A stretch of 64,000 nt of DNA from Piper betle (lineage: Eukaryota; Streptophyta; Magnoliopsida; Piperales; Piperaceae): positions 62,001 through 126,000 of the forward strand of contig JAURVB010001757.1 in assembly GCA_033002965.1 (NCBI GenBank). Direction: 5' to 3'. Below the pieces are notes generated by a model. The model did no database searches and was not told the origin of the DNA. It saw only the letters and a list, made by a program, of their open reading frames with translations. Position numbers and translations under genes: made by a program. Shown one piece after another: positions 1 through 10,641 of this stretch; within the stretch, counting starts at the first letter, position 1; each line of letters begins with the position of its first letter.

Positions 1-1068
1 TTTTATTTTTCACCGAAAGACTAGAGATTCCCCAAGAGATCAAATCATAAATTAATAACACTTAAGAGAAAAGTCAAATAAGGTTTGTTGGTGTATTTTC
101 AAAATTTTAGGTTTGTTAAGCCAAAAGGTTAGCCTAGTGCGGTTGAGTCAATATATGTGCCCCGACTTGGTTTAGCTAACTTGTTATCCTATCTTGGTTG
201 AGTTCATACACTTGCGTGGCTTAGTTCGACCAACTTACTATCCTCGCCTAATTAAGTCGTAAGTTTGCTCAATTTGTTTAGCCACGTATTGATTGACGCA
301 GCTTGGTTAAGTCGTGAACTCACTTGGTCAGGTTTGGCCAAATTCTCACTCAACATAGTTGACTTGCAGACTTGCTTGGTCTTGTTGACTTAAATTGCAA
401 ATTCAAGGTCGTTGACATTCTAACTCAACTAACTCGATATAATTAAATATCTCTTTTGAGCTTACTTGAATATTGGTTAAATGATAAATTCTCGTGTAAA
501 TAATTATAATTGCTAAATTGCAACCTAGTGACATTTTGGAAGCTTACAACCCTTGTATTGGAATAGAGTGAAGGAAAGAATTTTTTTAGAGTTTCTTTGC
601 AAACCTTTGTACTTTGAAGCATTCTCAATAAATGGTTGAACTTGTACTATTTTTTGCGTAGATTTTGTACTTAGTAATTAATTTATTTGCGATACAATTT
701 ATTAGTAAATGTAACTTGGTGTGACTTTGAACTGTAATATTTGTATTGCATGAACCCTCAACAAAGAAAGAAACAACCGCCATTTTTGGAGTTTGTACAA
801 AAGGTCAAACACATGTCAAAAACATAAGTAAAAATTTTAATTTACTTCAATTTTAATAAATAAAATAATTTATTACATTTTTAATTTGATTAGAGTTATA
901 CTTCAAATATTTCTTAATAATAAATAACAATAAATAAATAAATAAAAATATTTAATCATGTAAAAATATTAAACTAAGTATGTATAATTAATTTGATTCA
1001 TATGCTTATAAATACATTAACATTTATTAATTTTTTTAGAATTCTTAAGTAAGATAGAATTATATTGC

Positions 1069-1069
<1 letters not shown>
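1..1069. other. AT-rich intergenic DNA, no gene seen
   Basis: No coding region or RNA gene can be supported here. The first 430 bases contain many loosely similar short phrases built around TTGGTT, GTTGA and ACTTG, which give a degenerate, repeat-like look but no clean period. The rest is A/T-rich with short homopolymer runs. The only long frames lack domain features or plausible splice sites. Confidence 0.5.

Positions 1070-1110
<41 letters not shown>
1070..1110. repeat. (AAT)n microsatellite
   Basis: About 13 perfect AAT/TAA units in a row. Just downstream is ACTTACACCCCTTG, a phrase shared with the ends of the fold-back element near 4.0-4.6 kb. Confidence 0.9.
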
Positions 1111-3899
1111 CCACTTACACCCCTTGTAAAATCCGTAACTCAAGTTAGAGTTTTACATTAGCGAACCGCTCAGTTCGAGTTGAGTTCGTTTCATAAACCA
1201 CGTGTTGAGTTAATGCCAGCTATACGTTATGAACGATTAGGGTCATGTGTATCTGAGTATATGATGATTAATGGTAGAAAGATGATAGAGAAATGAATTA
1301 TTAGAATATATAAGAGTATATAGTTATTTTTTAATGTATTTGATTGTAGAATTATTTTTAAGCCAAATAATGCATTAGGATGCATTATAGAGCAGTTGGG
1401 TGGGTTATTAGTTATAGAACATGTCATTGTGATGTTATGATGTGTATTATATTTTATTGGATTTTCCCTTATTTATCTAAATTTTTTAAGGATTATTTAC
1501 GAGTTAGTTATTATTTTTTACTCTAGCCAGAGTCCAATCAACTTTTATTTACGAGATTTCCCTTAGAGACCTTCTTCCCCAAACCCTCAATGATGCCCTC
1601 ATCCTTGCCTTCAACGTTGCCTCCGGCTGCTGATCAAGGCCGCCGAGCCCCACTGGAGTGTCACCGTACCGTCCCCCACCTTCTTGACCGCCGCCTGGCC
1701 TCCAAGATGTCCCGACGCCGCATCTTTGCATTACGCGTCCTGACACTGTTTCACTACCGTGCCACCGATGCCCTTCCCCTCGACCTAGGTGGCCTTTCCC
1801 TCACACCTAGTGCCGCTACCAAAGCCACCTAAGGACCAATTGAACAAGCCAACGGACCCCGGCCCACTCGTCACTACCATCGCAATCATTGCCGCCGTTG
1901 CCATCCTCATCACCTTCACTATTGGGTCGAGCTTGCCGAGCCGGTGTCAACCCATAGCCCAAATTGCCTAGTTGGAAGAGTCGCCGAATAATGGCCAGAA
2001 AGCCGCTGAAAACTGCCTGAAAATTTGAATCCTTGAAATTCGTTGGATCCTTCACTGAATTCATCCAGAAAAACCCGATCGAACTTCAGACACTATCAGA
2101 TGCCAAATTCGAGTCTCGGGCCACGCGATGAACCCTAGTCGTTGCCAATTGCCGATGACGTGCGGTATAATTAACTTCGATTTAATTTCTTAAAGGTCAT
2201 AATTATTAGCACAACATGTTAGCGTTGATGAATTGATGTGTTAACTATTTTATTGTAGTAAAAATATGTATTGCTTGATTGAATTATATTAAAGCGAATA
2301 CTAAAGAACTAATTAGGTAAATTAAGTAAGTATCCTAATCTAATGCATTGTAGCATAGGAAATCTTATATGGATTGATATATGATTGATGTGAGTGTATC
2401 TTGATGTGTGTATGTGATAGGATATGTGAATGCATCATAAGTGTGTGTTAGCTTTTAGTTTGATGTGCAGGTATGGAGTAGGAGCTCGCCGCATAGGTGC
2501 ATGGACATGATTGGTGCTTCTACCAGGTCCGTTTAGGACTCATTTCTAGTTTGACTTCTATACTCTGTCATGTTTTATTTTAATATGTAAATGAACGTGT
2601 CGAGTGATGGATTTATTGTATCCCACTCCACACATGTCATCTAGTCATATGAAATTTCTAGATTTAATAACCCTTGAGGATGAGATCTCTCGAATTTGTT
2701 TTCGAAAACTCAGATTTAGATCACGATGCCTTGGGCCTATTATATTAAAATCCCTACCTAGACCTATGTACATGTTGTTTTTTCGAGTTTTTAGTGAGAA
2801 GTGAAATGAGGGAAACCGACAACCACGTCTTGAGATAGGGCATGTGTTCGTCAAAATAGGTTCTGAAATTGGTTAGCGTCTGTTCCATTCATGAAGGATC
2901 CTAATAACTCCACCTTTGAGTTCCTCAAAATCGAAGAAGTTTAGAGGTTTATGGGTACTATTAAGCAGCATATGCCTGAGAGTACTCGACCTCTGTACTT
3001 AAGGCCAAGAGTAATACGGAGGATGTAAAGGGCTAAAAGAACAGAAATTGATTTTGTCGCACAAGGGATAGTTTAAAGTGGTCAATGAATGAGATAAGAT
3101 AGAAAAGAAATGTTGTTGCACGAGGTTGACAACTCCTAGTTATTGCCTTCATTAGAGATTCTATGAGGAAGAACAATGAGGTTTTCATTTATCAGGAGGG
3201 TTATCTCTCCTATGTCAGTTTGTTATTAGTTATTTCTGGATTAGTAATGTTTGTTACTGATGATTTTTTAATATCTATGTAGGTGAGAACTGCGAGGAAT
3301 GAGCACTGTCGGAACTGCAGAAGAGCAATATTGAAATTGCCCACATATGTACCGGCTGAAGGTAATTGCTGACAATGAATAATTGTTTTGAATGATGCAA
3401 ACCTAAATGTGGTTTCTAAGAATGAATACGATATTTGGCTTGTGAATGAAACCGTTAATAGAAATAAACAGGTTGAGCAGTGGAGTTTAGACTCAGCTCA
3501 TAAGATGTAGAAAGTAAAGATAACTGGAATGTGAAGGAAATGTTGTGTTTTGACTGCGTTTTCTATTTTTATTAATATAAATATATATTGTTTGTTGTTG
3601 ACAGGGTGATCCATATTGCACTTTTAGGAGAGACTCTGTTTGTTTTGTTTTTAAAATATGTATTTTCTTTAAACTTTTCATTTGTTTGACTTGCTTTATA
3701 ATTAATTGCATATCATAGCATGCATTTATAACAACATTAGAACAAAAGCATCTCAGTCATGTATTATATGTTTGCATCACTATCTTAAGACGTTGAGGGT
3801 TTATTTGATTCGGTTTAACTGAATCAAATAAATTAGCGAACGGTTCAGTCCCCGATAACATTTTGTGTATGTTCACGGGTGAACTGAAATGGGGTGTTT
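1111..3899. other. Intergenic DNA with a GC-rich island, no intact gene
   Basis: Between about 1560 and 2160 the base composition rises sharply and resembles a degraded coding fragment, but every frame is broken by stops within 60-80 codons and no family is recognisable. It may be a captured or decayed gene fragment. The remainder is ordinary AT-rich DNA in which nothing further is seen. Confidence 0.4.
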
Positions 3900-4004
3900 A
3901 CAGGCCTCGTTTAGCAAAAAATATCACTTACAACCCTTGTTTAGCAAAAATATTACTTACACCCCCTACTTTTTAAAAACATAATCACTTATACCTTTTC
4001 CTTC

Positions 4005-4625
4005 AGTACAAAGTATCACTTATACCCTATCACTTCTAACAACGTTAGTAAGTAGTAAATATTGATGACGTGGTCGAAATTTGGCTATATTTAACTTATT
4101 GATGTGATAAACTTAGACACATCATCAAAAAAATATTTTAACAATATTTTCTTAACATATTATTTTATTAATTAAATATAAATATGTAAACTCTAATATT
4201 AATGATTGTGTGGTTAAATATTGATGATTTGGCAAAAAAAACTTAATGACATGGTAAACTCAGACATGCCATTAAGAAAATATATACTTTAATATCAGAT
4301 TTCCAAAAGTAAAAATTAATTATACCCTTAATATGAATTAACTTGATATGAAAGTTTTTTCTTGATGATATGCCCGAGTTTGTCATGTCATCAAACTATT
4401 TTTGTCAAATCATCCATATTTAACCACTTGCAACCATTAAGAATAGACTTTATATATTTACATTTAATTAGTAAAATAATAAGTTAAAAAATAGTGTGAA
4501 TATGTTTTTTCTTTGATGATGAGAGTTTTCACATAACTAAGTTAAAACATTATCTAACTTTGACCACGTATTTAATATTTAACCACTTACTAAAAGAAGG
4601 GGTGTAAGTGATACTTTATGCTAGA
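4005..4625. mobile_element. Fold-back (long inverted repeat) MITE-like element
   Basis: The segment from about 4010 to 4276 is an imperfect inverted copy of about 4361 to 4622, leaving a spacer of roughly 85 bases. The outer ends share AAAGTATCACTTA and ACCCC. Inner landmarks align in order: GACGTGGTC, TTATTTTA.TAATTAAAT, GTGGTTAAATAT.GATGATTTG and TCATCAAG-like ends. Further copies of the ATCACTTACAACCC phrase lie just to the left (about 3920-4000), so the true left edge may be nearer 3900. No protein is encoded. The structure fits a non-autonomous fold-back DNA transposon. No target-site duplication was identified. Confidence 0.75.
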
Positions 4626-4712
4626 GGAACGACGAGAAGAACAACTTCAACATAAGTATATTAATGGACCCTTAAGACAATGGTGGGTAGGTCAGAATCA
4701 ACTATTAGATAA

Positions 4713-5662
4713 GGGAGGTTGAAACTTGAGTTGCAAAAATCGGCCAATTTCATTTGGAATCGACTGATTCAAATCGGATTGGAGGGTTTTTGATTTAAGA
4801 AATCAGCTAAATTATTCGGAATCGGCCGATTTAAATCGGATCAGAGGGTTTCCAATTCAAAAAAGCAGTTAAGTTGGTCTTTATGCGAATTGGTTTGTAA
4901 ATCGGCCGATTCTGCCCGATTCGAGCCGATTCTAGAATCGGCCAAATCAAGCGATTTCAGACGACGGCGATAGATAGGGCAGGGGGCGCCTGGGTGGGGG
5001 GCTGAGGGGGAAAGGATCTGGAGGGGCGGAAGGGGGTGGCATGGCGGTGGTGGAAGACCGGGCCGGCACGGTGGATGACTGGGAGGTGCGCGGTGGATGA
5101 CCGGGCCGGCGTGGAAGGGGGTGGCAGTGCGGGGAGAGGTGGGGGGCTCAGGGCGGGGCGGGGGGCATAGGGGGGTGGCGAGGCGGGGTCGGCAGGGGAG
5201 GTAGGGCAGGGTGGCGGCGGGGGGAGGGATGGGGCGGGGCTAGTGGGGGGAGGTGGGGCGCGGCAGCGGCGAGGAAAGAGGGTGGCGGGTGTGGGAGAGA
5301 ACAAGGGAAAGAAATAAAGAAATAGTCGTGATATTCTCATAATTAAAACTTGACTCGAATCTGACTCGTGTTAAAAATAATAATTAACTCTAAATAATTT
5401 TAAAAAATCTTAAAAAATATGAAAAAATACCATATAAAATAATACATACCATAATATCAAAATAATATATTCTATAACTAATAAACCACTAATTTTGACT
5501 AAGTTAAAATTTGTGTATACGAGCGATTTGGATCAATTCAACTAAATCAATTTAACTAAACCGATTCGTGACCAATTTAGATTAATTTGATCTAATTCAG
5601 TGACTTCTTCAAAAACCAATTCCGATTCCAATTCCAATTTTTAAAACTATGGTTGAAACAAG
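4713..5662. mobile_element. Repeat unit with AATCGGCCGATT phrases and a GC-rich core
   Basis: Both flanks are rich in degenerate AATCGGCCGATT phrases. The left edge (GGTTGAAACTTGAGTTGCAAAAATCGG region) is roughly the reverse complement of the right edge (ending in AAAACTATGGTTGAAAC). The core at 4960-5320 is extremely G-rich on this strand and is followed by AAAACTTGACTCGAATCTGACTCG, the motif that typifies the TE copies at 34.9-35.6 kb and 56.2-57.1 kb. The 127-codon proline-rich frame on the minus strand is a composition artefact. The unit is likely a non-autonomous element, or a nest of two. Confidence 0.5.
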
Positions 5663-5863
5663 AAAAAAAATCTCACTAAGTGTGGTAATGGAAAGGGGCT
5701 GATTGATATAATAAAAAGGGGCTTAATCACCAATTGTGGAACTAATTGACAAATGGAGTGTTATGCTCATTAAGCAAACCCAACCCCACTCAACTCGTTC
5801 GCCCGGTCTCTTCTGAACCACCATTTCCCTCCTTCCCGACATTTCGGATAAGTCCCGGCGAAC

Positions 5864-8813
5864 ATGACCGCCGCCGTTGTCGCTCCGGCGGCGACCTTCG
5901 CCGTCCCCAGCTGCACTCTGCCGCTGCTCCGGAGAACACGTCCGCAGCTGCGTTTCCGGCGCCGGGGCCCGCCGTGGTCGCCCTTCTCGGCGTCGGCGGT
6001 GGAGAGGACGGCAGGGGCGGTGGGGGACGACGAGGCGATGAGCGTCGACGCGTTGCACCGGTTCATCGATCTGAATTTGGGGAAGTGGGATGGAGGTTTC
6101 GCTGTGAGTGCGTTTCTTTTTGAACTGGTTTTGTGGGATTGGATGCATGGCTTTGCTCTTGTTTCTAATCTTTGGTTGGGTGGATTTGAAGCAATTTGAT
6201 GAACATGGAGTGATGACGCAAAATGTGAGGACTAGGTTGTCGGTGAGCTCGTATGGTGAGGGTGAGCTTCGGAGTCTTCTGCAAACGTAAGCGTCAATTT
6301 TTAGTGTGTTTTTTTTTTTGTTCGGCAATTTGATGTGAAGTCTTGCTGCTATTTAATGCTAAAAGATATGATATTTCTTTGTTATTTGGTAATTGGATGT
6401 CAAGAGTTGCGGCTTTTTAGCTCTAAAAAGTTTACTTTTTCTTTGTTGTTTGGTAATTTGATGTGAAGAGTTGCGGCTTTTTAGCGCTAAAATGCGAAGA
6501 GTTGCAGCTATTTGCTGCCAAAAAGCGAAAGGTTTCGCCTTGTGCTTCTATGTACCATTATTACTGAAGCATCTTGGCTCGGAGATTTGCATATTTCCTG
6601 CATTAATCAGTGGTATTAGTCTTTTCATGATCAGCTATTAGACGTGCATTCCCAATCGAGCATTTCAAATTGTAGATGAGTTGAACTGGTAAAATTTTGA
6701 TATGCCATTGCCAACCAAGTTTTTAATGGGAGCAGTTCCTTTGAACTTTGTTTCACTAAGTTTGCATCATTTCTTTAGTATCCTTAAGAATATTTGGTTT
6801 AGTTTCAACTTACAATGGGATTAGAGGTTTTTTGCAGTTTTCATGACAATCATTTCAAGTTTCAATTGATCTAGATTTAGCACTTTTTGTTAGATCGCAT
6901 AGTATTTACGTGTCTGGTTTTTAATACATTTCACGTGATTTGTAGAGTTAAAAGTACCTATAATGAGGCTAAGTATTCATATAGCTAACACTGTAAAATG
7001 TAGTAGCATAAGATACTCCCATGTGATGCTACATAATTTGGCAGGTTATATATACAACAACCGCCTTCAGAAACTTCCATATCAGGAAATGAGTCTGAGC
7101 CTGAGTGGGCAGAGTACAAAATCAAAGAAACCAACATGTTTACGGTGGATAAATATCAGCAGGTGCACTTGAACTTCACTGCATGTGGTTTTTAGGCATT
7201 GTTTATTTGTGGTTCATGTCATCCTGAAACTGTCTGCTCTGTGCTAGTCTGCAGATAGGTTTTTTTCCTAAGGAAAAGGCTTTTGCACTGAGGTACCAGA
7301 CAGCAGGAATGCTGGAAACTGTACTCAGGGCTGGTGTTCTTGGAGAAGATGACACAGGGGAAGAGTCTCCCAGGTAGAGATAACAATTTTTTTTCATCTG
7401 AAACAAGATCTGCTAGAGAAGTTTCATATGGATGCTACTTGTGAGACATAAGAGTGAACTATAAGCTTCTTAGGGCTTCTGGTAAATCTGGCTTTCTCAA
7501 CTGCACCTGGAATGCAAGCTCTCAACTTGCCATGATTCTATGTTCTCATGGACATAGGGTATCTGGCTACTTTCATTTAACAGATTGTTTCTTTCCAAAA
7601 TCCGTAGGAATTTGAAGCTTCCCTCTCGAAGGCCATCAATTGTATGTGAGAGTTGTCTTTATTCTCAGGAAGAAGATATTAGAGCAAGGGCTTTTCATAT
7701 CATGGATCCAAAAGGCATTTTAGATATGCTCTTGATATTTCTTGAACAAAGAGGAAAAACAGAAACCATCAAGCCATCCTTTAGCATTGAGGTTAGTTCA
7801 ATTAGTAGGTACAAAAAAACTACTGAGGCTTTTGAAGACCACGACTTTGAACTATTTTAGGTTGGGGCTTGAAACTAGCTATTTGATAAGCATTCAGCTT
7901 GGTCCTGCTCCAACTTCTTAATTCCTGTCACTAATGAACTTTTGGATTGTTGGTCTTGAATGTATTGCTCAATTATCCCAGGGCAAGAAATTTATCTAAA
8001 ACCGTATGATTATATTTTGATGTACTTAATTTAGACACATTGAATGAATGGTTAAATAGACTACATTTTATACAAGAAAGTTATTTGGCATTTACATATT
8101 CTCTATTCTCTCATGAGGGTTTCTAATCTTTTGTGATTCAGGATGGCAGAGATAGGATAGTTCCTTTTCTTGGTCGGTGGAAAGGCCATTCCTTAACTAA
8201 ACGCAGTGGAGTTTATGGAGCCACAGTTGCAGAAGCTGATACTGTAGCTATACTGGAAATGGATGAAAATGGTCAGCTTGTTCAGGTGATGACAGCTGAA
8301 ACCTTTCATCAATGACAGCCTATTTAGTTTGTTATTTTCTTTGAGTCAGTTGAAGAAAGTAGTTAAAATTTCTTATAGCTAGCTGTAACTTTTACCTCTT
8401 AAGGTATGTGGCCGGATGTTTAAAATAGCACATAAAATTCCTAATTAAACCTACAAATAGATTAATTGTTGGATAGAAAGAACACTAACATGTGATAACT
8501 AATTCTGCTCTTGCTTCGATTCCAGGACATAACCTCAACTAGTAGTAGAGATGTGACCACAAATGTACACTGGACTGGCAGTATCTCAAGCAATTTGATC
8601 AATTTTGACGGTGGATTTCAAGTGACACTGTTGCCTAACGGTATGTACATGGGTTGCCCGTGTGATGTGGGAAAGAGTGTGTCTCAGTCCCAGTCATTCC
8701 ACCTTGAGTTTTGCTGGATGGAATCACCTGATAAGAGGCAGAGACTTATTCGAACTTATGACGTTGAGGGTCTTGCTGTTTCATCTACATACATTTCTGA
8801 GACCAAGGTGTAG
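5864..8813 (+). CDS. Plastid-targeted DUF3598-family (calycin-like) protein
   Basis: Seven exons: 5864-6103, 6192-6286, 7045-7162, 7255-7373, 7608-7791, 8142-8285 and 8526-8813. They join in frame to 395 codons with GT-AG borders. The first about 50 residues are rich in Ala, Ser, Arg and Pro with few acids, as in a plastid transit peptide. The mature part has the run typical of DUF3598 proteins of cyanobacteria and plants: GKWDGGF...FDEHG near the start, YQTAGMLETVLR and RAFHIMDPKG in the middle, and PFLGRWKGHSLTKRSGVYGA followed by a beta-rich C-terminus. Family members resemble cyanobacterial chromophore-lyase-like calycins, but the plant function is not established. The family name is recalled from conserved phrases, not from a search. 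The gene is complete with no frame break. It lies upstream of ferrochelatase on the same strand with a 1.8-kb gap; any tetrapyrrole link is only suggestive. Confidence 0.88.
6318..6535. repeat. Intronic minisatellite, about 64-bp unit
   Basis: Inside intron 2 of the DUF3598 gene, three to four imperfect copies of TTGTT.TTTGGTAATTTGATG followed by GAAGAGTTGCGGCTTTTTAG occur in direct order, starting near 6320, 6378 and 6443, with a degraded fourth copy after 6490. It does not touch the splice sites. Confidence 0.75.
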
Positions 8814-10208
8814 AACCGTCACCATCCGTATTTGCTATATTGTATCTAAACTGAATCCTTGTATATGAATTTTGTATTAGGTGATTTGATTATTCTTCTG
8901 TAACAATTCGTCTGAGTTCACAAAATTCTCATGACATATTTTTCAGATTTCCCCTGAGATTGTGAAGCTTTTAACTTACTAGTCCGCTCCACTATAGTGC
9001 CATGAATTGAAAATTGGGCGTGAGTTGAAATGCTGAGGAGGTTGTCTTCCTGTCTAGCCATCTCCATCCTCACCTCCAGGCCGGCTTCTTGCAAGTTTGA
9101 GCTTCTAGTGAAGGATCGGCTCTGAGGATACGACGATAGCTTTAATTATCGTGACGGTTAACATTATGGATTTACGGTGCATATTTTGTTTAACATGATT
9201 GACTCGGGTCTAATTAAAAATTAAAATTATTAATAAAATTTTTCGTTATATATTAAAATACATTTTATCATTAATATTTTATTAAATAAAGGTTAAAATA
9301 TTAAAATTTTAAACAAAAATATATATTTTTTAAAATGTTATATTTCAAAGCCAGATAAAAATTAAAATAATATAAAAACTTAAACAATACCAAATTGGAC
9401 GGTGGTACAAATTATACTAGATACAATTGGGTGTTATAATTCGATATCTAAAATTATGCATATGGTTAAGCTAAAGACGAGAGTGAAGTTGGGTCGCCAA
9501 TAGACGTGCGAACCCAGTCAAAGGAGCCCTGTGTGGATTGGGGAGGAAGGTTCGTTTACGAGCGGTCGGATGCAAAACGTGGGAGAGGTCAAACCGCGCC
9601 GGTTGCGTTTTCCACACGTTAGTTGACTTTTTGTTCGAGAGAGGCAGGCTTGGTCTGTGCTTGCACTATTTGACCATGACCGTGCGAACTTGCACTATTT
9701 ATTTTATTTAATTTTTTTAAAATTAATTATATTTTAAATTATATACTCTTAAATGATGATGAAAATAAAAATTTAAAATTCAAAATTTTCGTATTCAACT
9801 CAAATTAACTTAACTTGAATTGAGATACAACTGAAATTGACCCCCTTGAACCTAATTAAACTGACCTAATAAAAGAATTTCACATTGAACATATTTTATT
9901 GTTTTAATTAAATTAATTTTTTGATTGAGACAAAAGGATTAACATCGCTCAATTATTATCAAACTTTATTTTAATTTTTTTAGTCTTTTTTTTAAGGTGA
10001 AGGGAAAGAAAAGTGGGTGTGCGTCGCCGTCTTTTGCCCACCCACGCCATTAGCCAAAAAGGCCTCCCCCATGGCCTTTTTCTTTCCTTCCCCCGCGTTT
10101 GATGGAGTAGCCGCAGAACCAACCTCTCCTGCCCACCCCCACCAAACCTCCCCGCTCCCCCGATCCCTTCCCACACCTCGAATCTAATTCATCAAAACAA
10201 AACAAAAG
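8814..10208. other. Intergenic region and ferrochelatase 5' leader
   Basis: The first part holds the 3' untranslated tail of the DUF3598 gene and AT-rich spacer. From about 9470 to 9680 there is a GC-richer patch containing several TTGAC/GTCAA cores. The stretch 10010-10208 is pyrimidine-rich and CCCC-rich and looks like the transcribed 5' leader of ferrochelatase, ending at a good splice donor (AAAAG|GTACGC). No other gene is supported. Confidence 0.5.
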
Positions 10209-10612
10209 GTACGCTAAATTCCCAATCCCACGTTCTCGGTTTGCTTCTAATCTGCTCCTAAGTTGATGTCATGGTGGAATGCTTTTTTTTTTTGATTGAT
10301 TGATTGATTAGAGGTCGAACCTCGCATGACTTTGTTGCATCATGGCTGGTTTTTGCTTTGTTAGGACTTTCTTTGTGATGTTTGGATGCTTTTTTCAAGT
10401 TGTGAGTAGAAAACGTAAATAATCATTTTTTTTAAAAAAGAAACAAAACAAATTTGTGTAGCATAGATGATGATTGTGATAATTTATGTCGTATAAAATG
10501 TCATCCAATTCAAATTTTCTTTGAAAAATTACAGTTAAATGCTGTCTTTATGTTTTAAAATGTGTAGTTAAGGAACAGATCGGGCATTAGTGATGTGTTT
10601 CTGTTGTTACAG
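10209..10612 (+). other. Predicted 5'UTR intron of ferrochelatase
   Basis: A donor AAAAG|GTACGC at 10209 and an acceptor GTTGTTACAG| ending at 10612 bracket AT-rich sequence. The ferrochelatase start codon follows 29 bases after the acceptor. A leader intron placed just before the start codon is common in plant housekeeping genes. No transcript evidence is available. Confidence 0.55.
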
Positions 10613-10641
10613 ATCAAGGGAGTGTATCTTGGAGAAATATT

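Noticed and set aside
1549..2064. Overlapping frames in the GC-rich island
   Set aside because: No frame is open for more than about 80 codons and none resembles a known protein; noted only as a possible captured fragment.
4957..5340. 127-codon minus-strand proline-rich frame
   Set aside because: Product of the G-rich core of a repeat unit; no homology recognised.
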